A stretch of 64,000 bases of DNA from Chryseobacterium taiwanense (GTDB lineage Bacteria; Bacteroidota; Bacteroidia; Flavobacteriales; Weeksellaceae). This document shows, in pieces, positions 1 to 7,753 of this stretch. Below the pieces are notes generated by a model, which saw only the letters and a list, made by a program, of their open reading frames with translations, ran no database searches and was not told where the DNA came from. Both the position numbers and the translations under genes were made by a program. The stretch lies in the NCBI RefSeq assembly GCF_000813825.1, contig NZ_JWTA01000007.1, positions 124,001 through 188,000 of the forward strand, in the 5' to 3' direction. The stretch's first letter is position 1, and each line of letters starts with the position of its first letter.

Positions 1-77
1 GTATCTCTGAAACTTATATAAGGTTGCAGTTCTAAGATGTTTTTTCTTACTAAACTATTGATATTAAATTCTTTCAT
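1..77 (-). CDS. hisC: Histidinol-phosphate aminotransferase, N-terminal fragment (runs off the left edge)
   Basis: Reading leftwards from the ATG at 77, 25 codons are open to the window edge and give MKEFNINSLVRKNI followed by LELQPYISFRD, the N-terminal pattern of HisC (VRxNIxxLxPYxxARD). HisC is the PLP enzyme that converts imidazole-acetol phosphate to histidinol phosphate. Its start overlaps the hisD stop codon region by 14 bp, as expected for translationally coupled genes of one his operon. Only the N-terminus is visible, so catalytic residues cannot be checked; the call rests on the N-terminal motif and the position after hisG-hisD. Confidence 0.85.
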   Translation of the reverse strand, partial: MKEFNINSLVRKNILELQPYISFRD

Positions 78-1356
78 TTTCTTGTTTTAATCTGATACTT
101 ACGGCATTTTTGTGGGCAAACAGTCCTTCTGCTTCTGCCATGATTTCTATTGTTTTTCCTAAATTCTGAAGTCCTTCTTTCGACAGATTTTGAAAAGTTA
201 TTTTCTTTACAAAGCTATCTAAAGAAACTCCGCTGTAATTCTTTGAAAATCCGTTGGTTGGAAGTGTGTGATTGGTTCCACTTGCGTAATCTCCGGCACT
301 TTCACAAGAATAATTTCCAAGGAAAACAGAACCTGCATTTTGAATTTTTGGAATATATTTTTCAAAGTCTTCCAAAGCTAAAATCAAATGCTCTGGAGCA
401 TATAGATTGCTAAATTCAAAGGCTTCTTCCTGTGTATTTAATAAAACGAAATGACTGTTCTTAAGGGCTTCTTCGGCTAATTCATTTCTGGGAAGCTCTT
501 TAAGCTGCTTTTCTGTTTCTTCAATCGTTTGGTTAAAAATCTCTTCATCCGTTGCAAGAAAAACTACCTGACTGTCACTTCCGTGTTCCGCCTGAGAAAG
601 CAGATCTGCGGCACAGAATTCGGGAATTGCTTTTTCATCTGCAATCACCAAAACTTCACTCGGTCCTGCAGGCATATCGATGGCTACGTTATAATTTTGA
701 GCAAATTCTTTTGCTGCTACCACGTATTGATTTCCGGGTCCAAAAATTTTAAAGACATTTGGGATATTTTCTGTGCCTAAAGTCATGGCTGCAATTGCCT
801 GTGCTCCACCTACTTTAAAGAGTTGAGTTACTCCGCAAATTTTTGCAGTATATAAAATAGCAGGATTAATATTTCCGTTCTTATCGGTAGGTGTACATAA
901 GATGATTTCTTTACAACCCGCTAACTGAGCGGGAATGGCAAGCATGAGAACCGTAGAAAATAAAGGCGCTGTTCCTCCCGGAATATAAATTCCGACCTTT
1001 TCTATAGCTCTGTTTTCTCTCCAGCAAACGACTCCTTTTGTGGTCTCAATTTTTTCTTTTTCAGTGTTTTGGGAAGCGTGAAATGCTGTAATATTGTCTT
1101 TTGCCTGCTGAATGGCTTGTTTTAATTCATTACTGATCTGGTTTTCTGCACTTTCTATTTCTGTTTCAGAAACTTTTATATTTTGGATTTCAGCTCCATC
1201 AAATTTTTTATTAAAATCTAGTAAAGCCTGATCTCCGTTTTTTTCAACTTCACTAAAAATCTCTGTAATTAATTCTGTAAGCTTTTCTCTTTGTAAAATG
1301 GGTCTTTTTACCAATTCCGACCAGCTTTCTTTTTGAGGATATGTATTAATTTTCAT
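64..1356 (-). CDS. hisD: Histidinol dehydrogenase
   Basis: A 430-residue protein of normal family length that catalyses the last two steps of histidine synthesis, oxidising L-histidinol to L-histidine with two NAD+ in the cytoplasm. The catalytic Glu-His pair is visible in YAPEHLIL (E322, H323), and the zinc ligands by family comparison are Q254 and H257 in SQAEHG, D356 in SAGDYASG and H415 in LFAHKNA; all four keep the spacing of the E. coli enzyme. It is the second gene of a minus-strand hisG-hisD-hisC operon, starting 1 bp after the hisG stop and overlapping hisC. Expression should follow the histidine attenuator upstream of hisG. Confidence 0.97.
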   Translation of the reverse strand: MKINTYPQKESWSELVKRPILQREKLTELITEIFSEVEKNGDQALLDFNKKFDGAEIQNIKVSETEIESAENQISNELKQAIQQAKDNITAFHASQNTEKEKIETTKGVVCWRENRAIEKVGIYIPGGTAPLFSTVLMLAIPAQLAGCKEIILCTPTDKNGNINPAILYTAKICGVTQLFKVGGAQAIAAMTLGTENIPNVFKIFGPGNQYVVAAKEFAQNYNVAIDMPAGPSEVLVIADEKAIPEFCAADLLSQAEHGSDSQVVFLATDEEIFNQTIEETEKQLKELPRNELAEEALKNSHFVLLNTQEEAFEFSNLYAPEHLILALEDFEKYIPKIQNAGSVFLGNYSCESAGDYASGTNHTLPTNGFSKNYSGVSLDSFVKKITFQNLSKEGLQNLGKTIEIMAEAEGLFAHKNAVSIRLKQENERI

Positions 1357-1357
1357 A

Positions 1358-2215
1358 TTAAATCACCATTTTATCGATTGGAATTATGAGAATATCTTGT
1401 GCTCCGTTGTCTTTCAGTTCGTCTATGACTTCCCAAAAACGTTCTTCATCAATGACTGAATGAATGCTGCTCCAGCCTTTTTCTGCTAAAGGAATTACCG
1501 TAGGGCTCTTCAAAACAGGAAGTGTTTTTGAAATAAGATCTATCTTTTTATTCGGAACATTCATCAGAATATATTTTGAGTTTTTTGCCTTTAAAACCGC
1601 TTTGATTCTGAATAGGAATTTCTCTAAAATAGACACTTTTTCCGGGCTTAATTGTGATGTTTTTGCCAGTACAGCTTCAGATTTTAACAGGGTAATGGTT
1701 TCTCTCAACCCATTTTTGAATAAAGTGCTTCCGGAGCTTACAATATCACAGATGCCATCAGCAAGACCAATATTTGGGGCGATTTCTACAGAGCCGGAAA
1801 TGATGTGAATATCCGCTGAAATATTATTTTTCTGAAGAAAGTTGTTAAGGGTATTCGGATAAGACGTAGCAATTTTTTTCCCTTGGAAATAATTGATGTC
1901 ATCCGTTTCAATTTCCTTTGGAATGGCTAGAGAAACTCTGCATTTTGAGAAGCCAAGAGGTTGAATAATCTCAATATTCTTTTGTTTTTCAACTAAAAGA
2001 TTTTCACCAACAATGGCAATGTCAACGACTCCATCTTCCAGATATTGAGGAATGTCCGAATTTCGTAAGTACATGATTTCCATCGGAAAATTGTCTACAG
2101 AAACTTTGAGCTGGTCTTTTCCGTTGTTGATGAAAATTCCGCAGTCTTTGAGAAGCTGAAGAGATTCTTCGTAAAGGCGTCCGCTTTTTTGTATCGCTAT
2201 TTTTAATTTACTCAT
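1358..2215 (-). CDS. hisG: ATP phosphoribosyltransferase, long form
   Basis: First enzyme of histidine synthesis, condensing ATP with PRPP. The 285 residues correspond to the long HisG form, which has a C-terminal ACT-like regulatory domain that binds histidine and does not need HisZ. The PRPP-binding loop is visible near residues 155-170 (DIVSSGSTLFKNGLRE), and the N-terminus (KIAIQKSGRL) is typical. It is the first structural gene of the operon. The 70 nt between the attenuator terminator and its ATG carry no other gene. Two controls are therefore likely: feedback inhibition of the enzyme (family knowledge) and transcription attenuation (seen in the leader). Confidence 0.97.
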   Translation of the reverse strand: MSKLKIAIQKSGRLYEESLQLLKDCGIFINNGKDQLKVSVDNFPMEIMYLRNSDIPQYLEDGVVDIAIVGENLLVEKQKNIEIIQPLGFSKCRVSLAIPKEIETDDINYFQGKKIATSYPNTLNNFLQKNNISADIHIISGSVEIAPNIGLADGICDIVSSGSTLFKNGLRETITLLKSEAVLAKTSQLSPEKVSILEKFLFRIKAVLKAKNSKYILMNVPNKKIDLISKTLPVLKSPTVIPLAEKGWSSIHSVIDEERFWEVIDELKDNGAQDILIIPIDKMVI

Positions 2216-2284
2216 TTCACTTTTGTTGTGTCTGAGTAAATGAAAGCTGGTTGATTTGAAAAATTTCCCGGGATAAATTTAGAA

Positions 2285-2318
2285 ACAAAAAAACCGTCTA
2301 TTTACTCAGACGGTTTTT
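2285..2318 (-). terminator. his operon attenuator (terminator and competing antiterminator)
   Basis: On the minus strand AAAAACCGTCT, an 8-nt loop and AGACGGTTTTTTT form a strong intrinsic terminator between the leader peptide and hisG. A second copy of AGACGG lies at 2358-2363, overlapping the leader stop codon, and can pair instead with the CCGTCT 5' arm (2308-2313). The two pairings exclude each other, as in classical attenuation: a ribosome stalled on the His codons leaves 2358-2363 free and the terminator cannot form. It may also end transcripts from the glycosyltransferase gene at 2466. Confidence 0.88.
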
Positions 2319-2361
2319 AATTATTTTGATTTTTAACATAATATATATCAATCAATTCCGT

Positions 2362-2412
2362 CTAGCAGATATGATGGTGATAATGATGTACTGTTAAAAA
2401 ATTCGGTTTCAT
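2362..2412 (-). CDS. hisL: his operon leader peptide
   Basis: The ATG at 2412 opens a 16-codon frame encoding MKPNFLTVHHYHHHIC, ending at the TAG at 2362-2364. Five of six consecutive residues are histidine (HHYHHH), which is very unlikely by chance directly before hisG. It lies about 13 nt downstream of the expected transcription start from the promoter at 2431-2460 and just before an attenuator. The peptide is expected to act only by ribosome stalling when charged tRNA-His is scarce. It is too short for ordinary gene callers. The gene symbol is by analogy of function, not homology. Confidence 0.88.
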   Translation of the reverse strand: MKPNFLTVHHYHHHIC

Positions 2413-2430
2413 TATTGAAATTTTATGGTA

Positions 2431-2460
2431 CAAATGTAGGACTTATTTTTAAACTGCCAA
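2431..2460 (-). promoter_or_regulatory. his operon promoter
   Basis: On the minus strand a TTG (2458-2460) is followed by exactly 19 nt and then TACATTTG (2431-2438), a perfect match to the Bacteroidota primary sigma-factor consensus TTG-N19-TAnnTTTG. The predicted start lies near 2425, only a dozen bases before the leader peptide ATG. The promoter abuts the end of the glycosyltransferase gene (stop at 2466), so the his operon has its own start site. Confidence 0.85.
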
Positions 2461-2465
2461 GAATT

Positions 2466-3566
2466 TTACGAAATAATTTTTCTGTATAGCGTCATCAGTT
2501 CGTTGGCAATAGGCTCGTCATTAAATTTCTGAACAAACTCAAAACCCTTTTCAGTACGGCGTTTTCTTTCGGATTCGTTCTCCCACAAAAATTTTATTTT
2601 TGACTGAATATCTAAATGGTTGTTCGGATCTATATAAACGGAATCAGGACCTCCCGCTTCAGGAAGGCAGCTTGTATTGCTTGTAACAGTCACAGTTTTT
2701 GAGAAAAGTGCTTCTATGACAGGGATTCCAAAGCCTTCAAAAAAACTCGGATAAACAAAAACATCTGCTAATTTATAAATAATCGCCAATTCATCCATAG
2801 AAACTCCTTCTAAAAAATGAACTTGCTTTTCCATTTTGTTTTTCTGAATAAAGCTTGCTATTTTTTGAAAATATTTTGTCTTCTTCCCAACTACGACCAA
2901 TGGAATATTCGTTCCGTTTATTCCTTTTACAATATTTAAAAGGTTTTTACGATCTTCTATGGTTCCGACATTTAAAATAAATCTTTCAGACAGACTGAAT
3001 TTTTCTTTAGTGGCCTGAATAAATTCCTGAGACTGTTCTTCTTTAAAAGCTTTGTGGCACCCTTGATAAATCACTTCGATCTTTGATTCCGGAACTTTCA
3101 AAAACTGGACAATATCTCTTTTTGTCTGTTCTGAAATCGCAATGATTTTATCGGCAGAATTTGCCGCTTTTTTAAACTTCCAAAAATGAATTTTTCGGTC
3201 AAAAAATGAGTAATATTGAGGATAACGGACAAAAATCAAATCGTGAATGGTAACGATTTTTTTGATCGGCTTATTATCCCATTTTAAAGGTAATTCACCA
3301 GATAATCCATGAAAAATATCAGCATTTTGTTTCTGTGCGTCCTTTCCCATTTTAAACTGGCGGGACATATTCCCTTTGGACGTTTCAACAAACTGAACAT
3401 TAGAATTTTTCAGAATATCTGCTCCTCTTTCTGATTTGTTTTTGTGCAATAAAATATATTCGTTTTCAGGAAAATATTTTGACAAAATACGAATCAGATC
3501 GCGGGAATAGTTTCCTAATCCTGAGGTGTTATGGAAAAAACGCTTTGCATCATACGCTATCTTCAT
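2466..3566 (-). CDS. Glycosyltransferase, GT4/GT-B type
   Basis: A 366-residue retaining GT-B glycosyltransferase of the GT4 (glycosyl transferases group 1) type. The N-terminal acceptor domain contains the glycine-rich start (SGLGNYSRDLIRIL). The C-terminal donor domain carries the family E-x7-E motif in FFEGFGIPVIEALF around residue 275, which contacts the nucleotide-sugar. It overlaps the upstream glycosyltransferase gene by 17 bp, implying coupled translation of two enzymes that probably act on the same cell-surface polysaccharide or glycolipid. Donor and acceptor cannot be read from the sequence. No membrane segment is seen, so it is likely cytoplasmic or peripheral. Confidence 0.9.
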   Translation of the reverse strand: MKIAYDAKRFFHNTSGLGNYSRDLIRILSKYFPENEYILLHKNKSERGADILKNSNVQFVETSKGNMSRQFKMGKDAQKQNADIFHGLSGELPLKWDNKPIKKIVTIHDLIFVRYPQYYSFFDRKIHFWKFKKAANSADKIIAISEQTKRDIVQFLKVPESKIEVIYQGCHKAFKEEQSQEFIQATKEKFSLSERFILNVGTIEDRKNLLNIVKGINGTNIPLVVVGKKTKYFQKIASFIQKNKMEKQVHFLEGVSMDELAIIYKLADVFVYPSFFEGFGIPVIEALFSKTVTVTSNTSCLPEAGGPDSVYIDPNNHLDIQSKIKFLWENESERKRRTEKGFEFVQKFNDEPIANELMTLYRKIIS

Positions 3567-4224
3567 TCTCAGGTCTTATGATGTTTTGAGTCAGCTGTTT
3601 CTTTTTCCAGTGTTCGGATTTGTCTTTATACAGGAAGAATTTTCCAAGCTTATATTTAAACTGCATTTTGTTGTCATAATGAGGTCCCAAAAATCGGTGC
3701 GGGATATTTGGATTTTCTTTAAGACATTCTTTAATGGAGTCTGTATAAACTGTTGGACCAGTGGTTTTATGAACATTGTGAGGATACGGATTATTCTTAA
3801 TGTTATCCAGTATATTTTCTAATGTTCTTTGTAGAAATGGGTGTCCGGCTTCATACACCAGACCCCATTGTACATAATATGTTGGCGGATCTTCATCCGT
3901 TACTAACGCAGTATCATCTTCGCGAATCAGCTTTCTTAAAGGAATATTGATTCCGCTGTCGATATCCAGATATACCCCTCCTTTTTTATACAGAATAGCA
4001 TATCTGAAAAAATCTGCTTTAGCTGCTCCTATGGTCAACCTGTTGTAGGCTTTCAGATATTCAGGTGGGAATTCATCTTTAAAGAATTCGGTAATCCTTT
4101 TATCATCATAAAAATGATATTGGTATTCAGGATTTTTCTTAAGCATTCTTTTAATATGAAACTTCGTAAGCCAAGGAAGCTTATCCGTTTTGAAGGTCTG
4201 AAAGATCTGTTTAGGAATGGCCAT
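3550..4224 (-). CDS. Glycosyltransferase with DXD motif (GT32/TcdA-TcdB-like)
   Basis: A 224-residue protein with the N-terminal pattern IPKQIFQTFKT and the block KADFFRYAILYKKGGVYLDID typical of the DXD-containing sugar-binding region of GT32 (capsular polysaccharide / OCH1-like) glycosyltransferases. The DID near residue 97 should bind the metal and nucleotide-sugar. It precedes the GT4 gene with a 17 bp overlap and starts 14 bp after the dapD stop, so dapD, this gene and the GT4 gene could be co-transcribed. A role in surface glycan synthesis is inferred; the substrate is unknown. Confidence 0.87.
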   Translation of the reverse strand: MAIPKQIFQTFKTDKLPWLTKFHIKRMLKKNPEYQYHFYDDKRITEFFKDEFPPEYLKAYNRLTIGAAKADFFRYAILYKKGGVYLDIDSGINIPLRKLIREDDTALVTDEDPPTYYVQWGLVYEAGHPFLQRTLENILDNIKNNPYPHNVHKTTGPTVYTDSIKECLKENPNIPHRFLGPHYDNKMQFKYKLGKFFLYKDKSEHWKKKQLTQNIIRPENEDSV

Positions 4225-4238
4225 AGTTTTGTCTAAAT

Positions 4239-5051
4239 TTAAACTGCTACATTGTTTTCTCTCAATGCGTCATTAAGAGACGTTTTTTTATCTGTAGATT
4301 CTTTTCTCTGACCGATGATCAAAGCACAAGGAACCTGATATTCTCCTGCCGGATATTGCTTTGTATAACTTCCAGGAATTACTACTGAACGTGCAGGAAC
4401 TCTCCCTTTAATTTCAATAGGTTCCGGACCTGTAACGTCAATGATTTTAGTTGAAGCTGTTAATACAACGTTTGCTCCTAAAACAGCTTCTTTTTCTACA
4501 TGAACTCCTTCTACTACGATACATCTTGAACCGATGAAACAGTCATCTTCAATGATTACCGGAGCAGCCTGAAGCGGTTCTAATACACCACCGATACCAA
4601 CACCACCACTCAAGTGAACGTTTTTACCAATTTGTGCGCAGCTTCCTACAGTAGCCCAAGTATCAACCATTGTTCCTGAATCTACGTAAGCTCCGATATT
4701 TACATAAGAAGGCATCATGATTACTCCCGGAGCAATATAAGCTCCTTCTCTTGCAACTGCATGCGGTACAACTCTTACTCCTTTTTCAGCATAATTTCTC
4801 TTCAAAGGCATTTTATCATGAAATTCAAACGGACCTACTTCAATAGTTTCCATCTTTTGGATCGGGAAATACATTACCACAGCTTTCTTTACCCATTCAT
4901 TTACCTGCCATCCGTTTTCTGTAGGTTCAGCTGTACGAAGTTCTCCTTTATCAACCAAAGAAATAACCTCTCTGATAGCCTTTTGGCTGTCTTCATTCTG
5001 CAATAAATCTCTGTTGTCCCAGATATTTTCAATAGTTTGTTGTAACGACAT
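4239..5051 (-). CDS. dapD: 2,3,4,5-tetrahydropyridine-2,6-dicarboxylate N-succinyltransferase
   Basis: A 270-residue acyltransferase of the lysine/diaminopimelate pathway that transfers succinyl from succinyl-CoA to tetrahydrodipicolinate. The centre is a left-handed beta-helix made of hexapeptide repeats (for example GAYIAPGVIMMPSYVNIGAYVDSGTM, read in parts), and the C-terminus carries the IPGSYTKQYPAGEYQVPCALIIGQR block typical of DapD. Length matches the family (about 270-275). A TATATTTG -7-like element lies upstream on the minus strand at 5076-5083. The product feeds peptidoglycan cross-linking and lysine, and the two glycosyltransferase genes follow closely. Confidence 0.96.
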   Translation of the reverse strand: MSLQQTIENIWDNRDLLQNEDSQKAIREVISLVDKGELRTAEPTENGWQVNEWVKKAVVMYFPIQKMETIEVGPFEFHDKMPLKRNYAEKGVRVVPHAVAREGAYIAPGVIMMPSYVNIGAYVDSGTMVDTWATVGSCAQIGKNVHLSGGVGIGGVLEPLQAAPVIIEDDCFIGSRCIVVEGVHVEKEAVLGANVVLTASTKIIDVTGPEPIEIKGRVPARSVVIPGSYTKQYPAGEYQVPCALIIGQRKESTDKKTSLNDALRENNVAV

Positions 5052-5200
5052 GTTTCTTATTTAAAATTATTTCGCCAAATATACAAAAAAGTTCACCTTC
5101 TTCTGAACCGGAACGGCGACAAAAAATTGATGATTGTCGAGTTTTTTAGGCTTTTATAAAAATTGTAATCATCGAAAAAATAAAACTTGTAAGCTATAAA

Positions 5201-5761
5201 TTATAAGACTCTTTGAGCATGAAGATAGGCTTTGTTCCAATATTTTTCGTTGAGGGAAGAAATGATCACTCCTTTTGAGGTAGAAGCATGGATAAATTTC
5301 ACTTCTCCGTCACTTCCTATATCGTGTACAATTCCTACATGGGAAACTCTGCTTCCGCCTCCTGTAGCAAAGAATAAAAGATCTCCGGGTTTTACTTCAT
5401 CAATATCAATTTCTTTTCCTGTTAAAGCCTGATCTGAAGATCTTCTGGGAAGTTTGAAATCGTTTTCTTCAAATACTTTTACGGTAAATCCTGAGCAATC
5501 GAATCCGGAAGATGTATTTCCTCCAAATTTGTAGGGCGTTCCTATATATTTTTCGGCGTCTTTTAAAATAGCGTTGATAGATTTGGGTACTTTACCGTCA
5601 AATTTTGAATCCAGTTTTCTGAGGTTTTCAGTTCTTGCGACAGATTTATTTTTTTCAGAAACATTTTTTGAGCTTCCGCAGGAAATAATCATTGAGAATG
5701 CAATCAATACAACAGATAATTGCTTTATGTTTAAATGATTTTCAAGTAATCCCAATTTCAT
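5201..5761 (-). CDS. C40 (NlpC/P60) cell-wall hydrolase lipoprotein
   Basis: A 186-residue protein with an N-terminal signal ending in a lipobox-like MIISC (Cys around residue 28), so it is probably a periplasm-facing lipoprotein. The C-terminal half is an NlpC/P60 domain with the nucleophile Cys in DCSGF, the catalytic His in SHVGIV and a third polar residue at FIHAST. Such enzymes cleave the D-Glu-meso-DAP bond of peptidoglycan peptides. The signal is preceded by an unusually long N-terminal stretch (MKLGLLENHLNIKQ), so a later start is possible but no better ATG is obvious. A TATATTTG -7-like element is seen at 5789-5796. Confidence 0.9.
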   Translation of the reverse strand: MKLGLLENHLNIKQLSVVLIAFSMIISCGSSKNVSEKNKSVARTENLRKLDSKFDGKVPKSINAILKDAEKYIGTPYKFGGNTSSGFDCSGFTVKVFEENDFKLPRRSSDQALTGKEIDIDEVKPGDLLFFATGGGSRVSHVGIVHDIGSDGEVKFIHASTSKGVIISSLNEKYWNKAYLHAQRVL

Positions 5762-5871
5762 GCGCTTCCGTTATTTAATGATGTATTGCAAATATATACA
5801 TTTGGAGCATTATATATTATTTAGAATTTGTTAAATTAAACCCATAAAACCTATTTTTTTTCATTGAAAAC

Positions 5872-5902
5872 AAAAAAATCCGGAAAATATACTTTTCCGG
5901 AT
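5872..5902 (-). terminator. Intrinsic terminator after the small lipoprotein gene
   Basis: The minus strand reads TCCGGAAAAG, a short loop, then CTTTTCCGGA-type pairing followed by a run of seven T. It lies about 20 bp after the stop codon of the lipoprotein gene at 5925. Confidence 0.85.
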
Positions 5903-5924
5903 CTTATCTCTATTTTTTTAAATC

Positions 5925-6299
5925 TTAATTTTTGTCTTTTTCTCCTTTCCAGGTTCCTGATCTTCCAGGGGTAGGAACTGAATTTACCCAACTTCCGTTT
6001 CCAACTTTATCTACTGTAAGATTCCCTCTGAACTCTCCGTCTGAAGGAAGACCTACTACAGCATTTAAATCTCCAGAAGTACTAAGGGTTCCGGAAATGT
6101 TATAATTTTCCTGATTGGTATCAGAATGCATTGTTCCGGTAACTTTTCCGTCAGTTGCTACAACAATATTCCACACTCCTTTATCACTTCCTTCATAGGT
6201 TCCATGCCAAGTCCCGATAAAATCATAAATGCTGTCATCATCTGAGCTACATCCGATAAATAAAAAAGCTGTTAATAAGAGTAAAAAAAGTTTCTTCAT
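5925..6299 (-). CDS. Small lipoprotein, lipocalin-like beta fold
   Basis: A 124-residue protein with a clean lipoprotein signal (MKKLFLLLLTAFLFIGC, Cys17). The acidic SSDDD directly after the cysteine matches the Bacteroidota lipoprotein export signal for surface exposure. The mature part is short and beta-rich, with GTWHGTYEG near the start and a recurring GTW near the end, resembling small lipocalin-like or META-like domains. Function is not known. It stands alone with its own terminator; a TATATTTG element lies upstream on the minus strand near 6345-6352. Confidence 0.85.
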   Translation of the reverse strand: MKKLFLLLLTAFLFIGCSSDDDSIYDFIGTWHGTYEGSDKGVWNIVVATDGKVTGTMHSDTNQENYNISGTLSTSGDLNAVVGLPSDGEFRGNLTVDKVGNGSWVNSVPTPGRSGTWKGEKDKN

Positions 6300-6549
6300 A
6301 GTGTAATAAAAGTTTTATGAAATAAATCTTGTTGAGTTTGAATTTGGCAAATATATAATTTTAATTTAATTTCTTAGGCTTTTTGAAATGTTTATTTTTC
6401 AGTAATTAAAGAAAGATTTAATTTCATTTAATATTGTAATCAAATTCATAAAATTAGTTTTGTGAGAAATTATTTGATGATTTTGAAAGAAACCAGATCG
6501 TTAAAAGAAAAGTATTTTATTATTTTAATATAAAAATCAATTAAACGAA

Positions 6550-6578
6550 TTGAAGTTGGTAAATAATTTCTATTTTTG
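6550..6578 (+). promoter_or_regulatory. Promoter of tRNA-Ala
   Basis: TTG at 6550-6552, an 18-nt spacer and TATTTTTG at 6571-6578 match the Bacteroidota promoter consensus. The element ends 19 bp before the first base of the tRNA. Confidence 0.72.
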
Positions 6579-6597
6579 CAATCACCAAAACGGAATT

Positions 6598-6671
6598 GGG
6601 GAATTAGCTCATCTGGCTAGAGCGTTAGACTGGCAGTCTAAAGGTGACGGGTTCGACCCCCGTATTCTCCA
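6598..6671 (+). tRNA. tRNA-Ala (anticodon GGC)
   Basis: The sequence folds as a full cloverleaf: acceptor stem GGGGAAT/ATTCTCC with the G3-U70 pair that identifies alanine tRNAs, D arm from AGCTC to GAGC, anticodon stem TTAGA/TCTAA with loop CTGGCAG (anticodon GGC, reading GCC/GCU), and T arm ACGGG-TTCGACC-CCCGT. The discriminator is A. The CCA end is not fully encoded. It stands alone between a promoter and a terminator. Confidence 0.95.
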
Positions 6672-6676
6672 CAAAT

Positions 6677-6709
6677 GAAAAGAGTTACAATCAATTGTAA
6701 CTCTTTTTT
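6677..6709. terminator. Bidirectional terminator between tRNA-Ala and the MarR gene
   Basis: AAAGAGTTACAA-TCAA-TTGTAACTCTTTTTT is a long perfect stem with T-rich ends on both strands. It lies a few bases after the tRNA and about 20 bp after the stop of the convergent MarR gene, so it can serve both. Confidence 0.88.
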
Positions 6710-6727
6710 ATTTAAATAAGTTTCACA

Positions 6728-7213
6728 TTATTTGCTTTCTGTATTCTTCAGTTGTAATACTCTCTGCAAAAACGACTGATTCGCAATTTTTTCTTCTGCT
6801 TCATTAATTGCTTTCAGTAAGTGGTTTTGATTATCTGAGATTTCGCCCAAAACTTTTGAAATGATTTCCCACACCGGCTTCATCTGTGCTATGAGTTCAA
6901 TTCCTTTAGGGGCCAATTCAATCAAGCGTTTTCTTTCATCAGTTTTATCTTTTTTAGACTGAATCATTTGCTGTTTTTCAAGTTCTTTTAAAAGACTGAT
7001 GGTGGAAGGATGGGTATACCCTATTTCATTAGCAATTTCTACTACACTGAGTGTGTTTTTGTGATGCAGGGTAAAGATGACCGGAAAGTATTTAGGTTCG
7101 AAATCTATTCCGAATTCTTTATAGACTAAAGCTCCATCTTTACGTAACTGTTCACTGAGACGTTGCAATCGGGTTGATAAAGCAAGAGTTCCGGATTCGT
7201 TAATGACATTCAT
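6728..7213 (-). CDS. MarR-family transcriptional regulator
   Basis: A 161-residue winged helix-turn-helix protein. The recognition region runs through TLSVVEIANEIGYTHPSTISLLKELEKQQMIQ (residues about 55-90), followed by the wing KKDKTDERKRLIELAPKG, the DxRxxxxxLTxxG signature of MarR proteins. It lies 3 bp downstream of a GNAT acetyltransferase gene in one operon. A perfect 12-bp palindrome sits between the -33 and -7 boxes of that operon's promoter, so autorepression is likely (inference). The ligand is unknown. Confidence 0.92.
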   Translation of the reverse strand: MNVINESGTLALSTRLQRLSEQLRKDGALVYKEFGIDFEPKYFPVIFTLHHKNTLSVVEIANEIGYTHPSTISLLKELEKQQMIQSKKDKTDERKRLIELAPKGIELIAQMKPVWEIISKVLGEISDNQNHLLKAINEAEEKIANQSFLQRVLQLKNTESK

Positions 7214-7216
7214 AGG

Positions 7217-7705
7217 TTATGATTTTAGATGGAGAAAGCAAAATACATTATCGGCGCTCATCAAAGGGAATTTTACAGGTAATAATTCCTTGTCAATGAT
7301 TTTAAAGTGGTTTCGTTCGTAAAAACGTAACGCCGCTTTGAGTATCGATACGGTTCCCAAATATACTTCTTCTATTCCATTTTCATTGCAGTAAGCAATC
7401 AGGATTTCCAATAGCTTCTGAGCAATATTATGCTCTTTTCCTCTGAATTCTTTTTTGACAAACATTTTTCGGATAGCGGCAGCGTTTTCATCAAATTTTA
7501 CCAAGGCAATGGTTCCAACAAGTTCACCATTAATAAAAGTGCCCCAAAAGCTGCCGCCACTGGCGAAATAGAATTCTTCGATTTGCTTAAGATCCGGCTG
7601 GTCTTCTATCGTGATCGGAACATTGAATTCTTTTTGCTGGATATTCAGAATTAAGTCTATCACTGATTCTGAATAGATATTGTTTATTGTTTTGATTTCT
7701 AGCAT
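7217..7705 (-). CDS. GNAT-family N-acetyltransferase
   Basis: A 162-residue single-domain acetyltransferase. The acetyl-CoA binding region is visible as AAAIRKMFVKKEFRGKEHNIAQKLLEILIAYC (residues about 75-110), with the R-x-x-G/K-x pattern of motif A, and a C-terminal YLGTVSILKAALRFYERNHF matching motif B (LGT...A..FYEk.GF). The substrate is not identifiable. It is the first gene of a two-gene operon with the MarR regulator, 3 bp apart, so the pair probably responds to the same small molecule. Confidence 0.9.
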   Translation of the reverse strand: MLEIKTINNIYSESVIDLILNIQQKEFNVPITIEDQPDLKQIEEFYFASGGSFWGTFINGELVGTIALVKFDENAAAIRKMFVKKEFRGKEHNIAQKLLEILIAYCNENGIEEVYLGTVSILKAALRFYERNHFKIIDKELLPVKFPLMSADNVFCFLHLKS

Positions 7706-7722
7706 GATATTTTATTTATGTA

Positions 7723-7753
7723 CAAAACTACGTAGTTAACTACATGTATGCAA
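7723..7753 (-). promoter_or_regulatory. Promoter with embedded palindromic operator for the GNAT-MarR operon
   Basis: On the minus strand TTG (7751-7753), a 20-nt spacer and TAGTTTTG (7723-7730) fit the Bacteroidota promoter. The spacer holds a perfect 12-bp palindrome GTAGTTAACTAC at 7732-7743, where a bound repressor would block RNA polymerase. The MarR protein encoded in the same operon is the obvious candidate. Confidence 0.68.
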
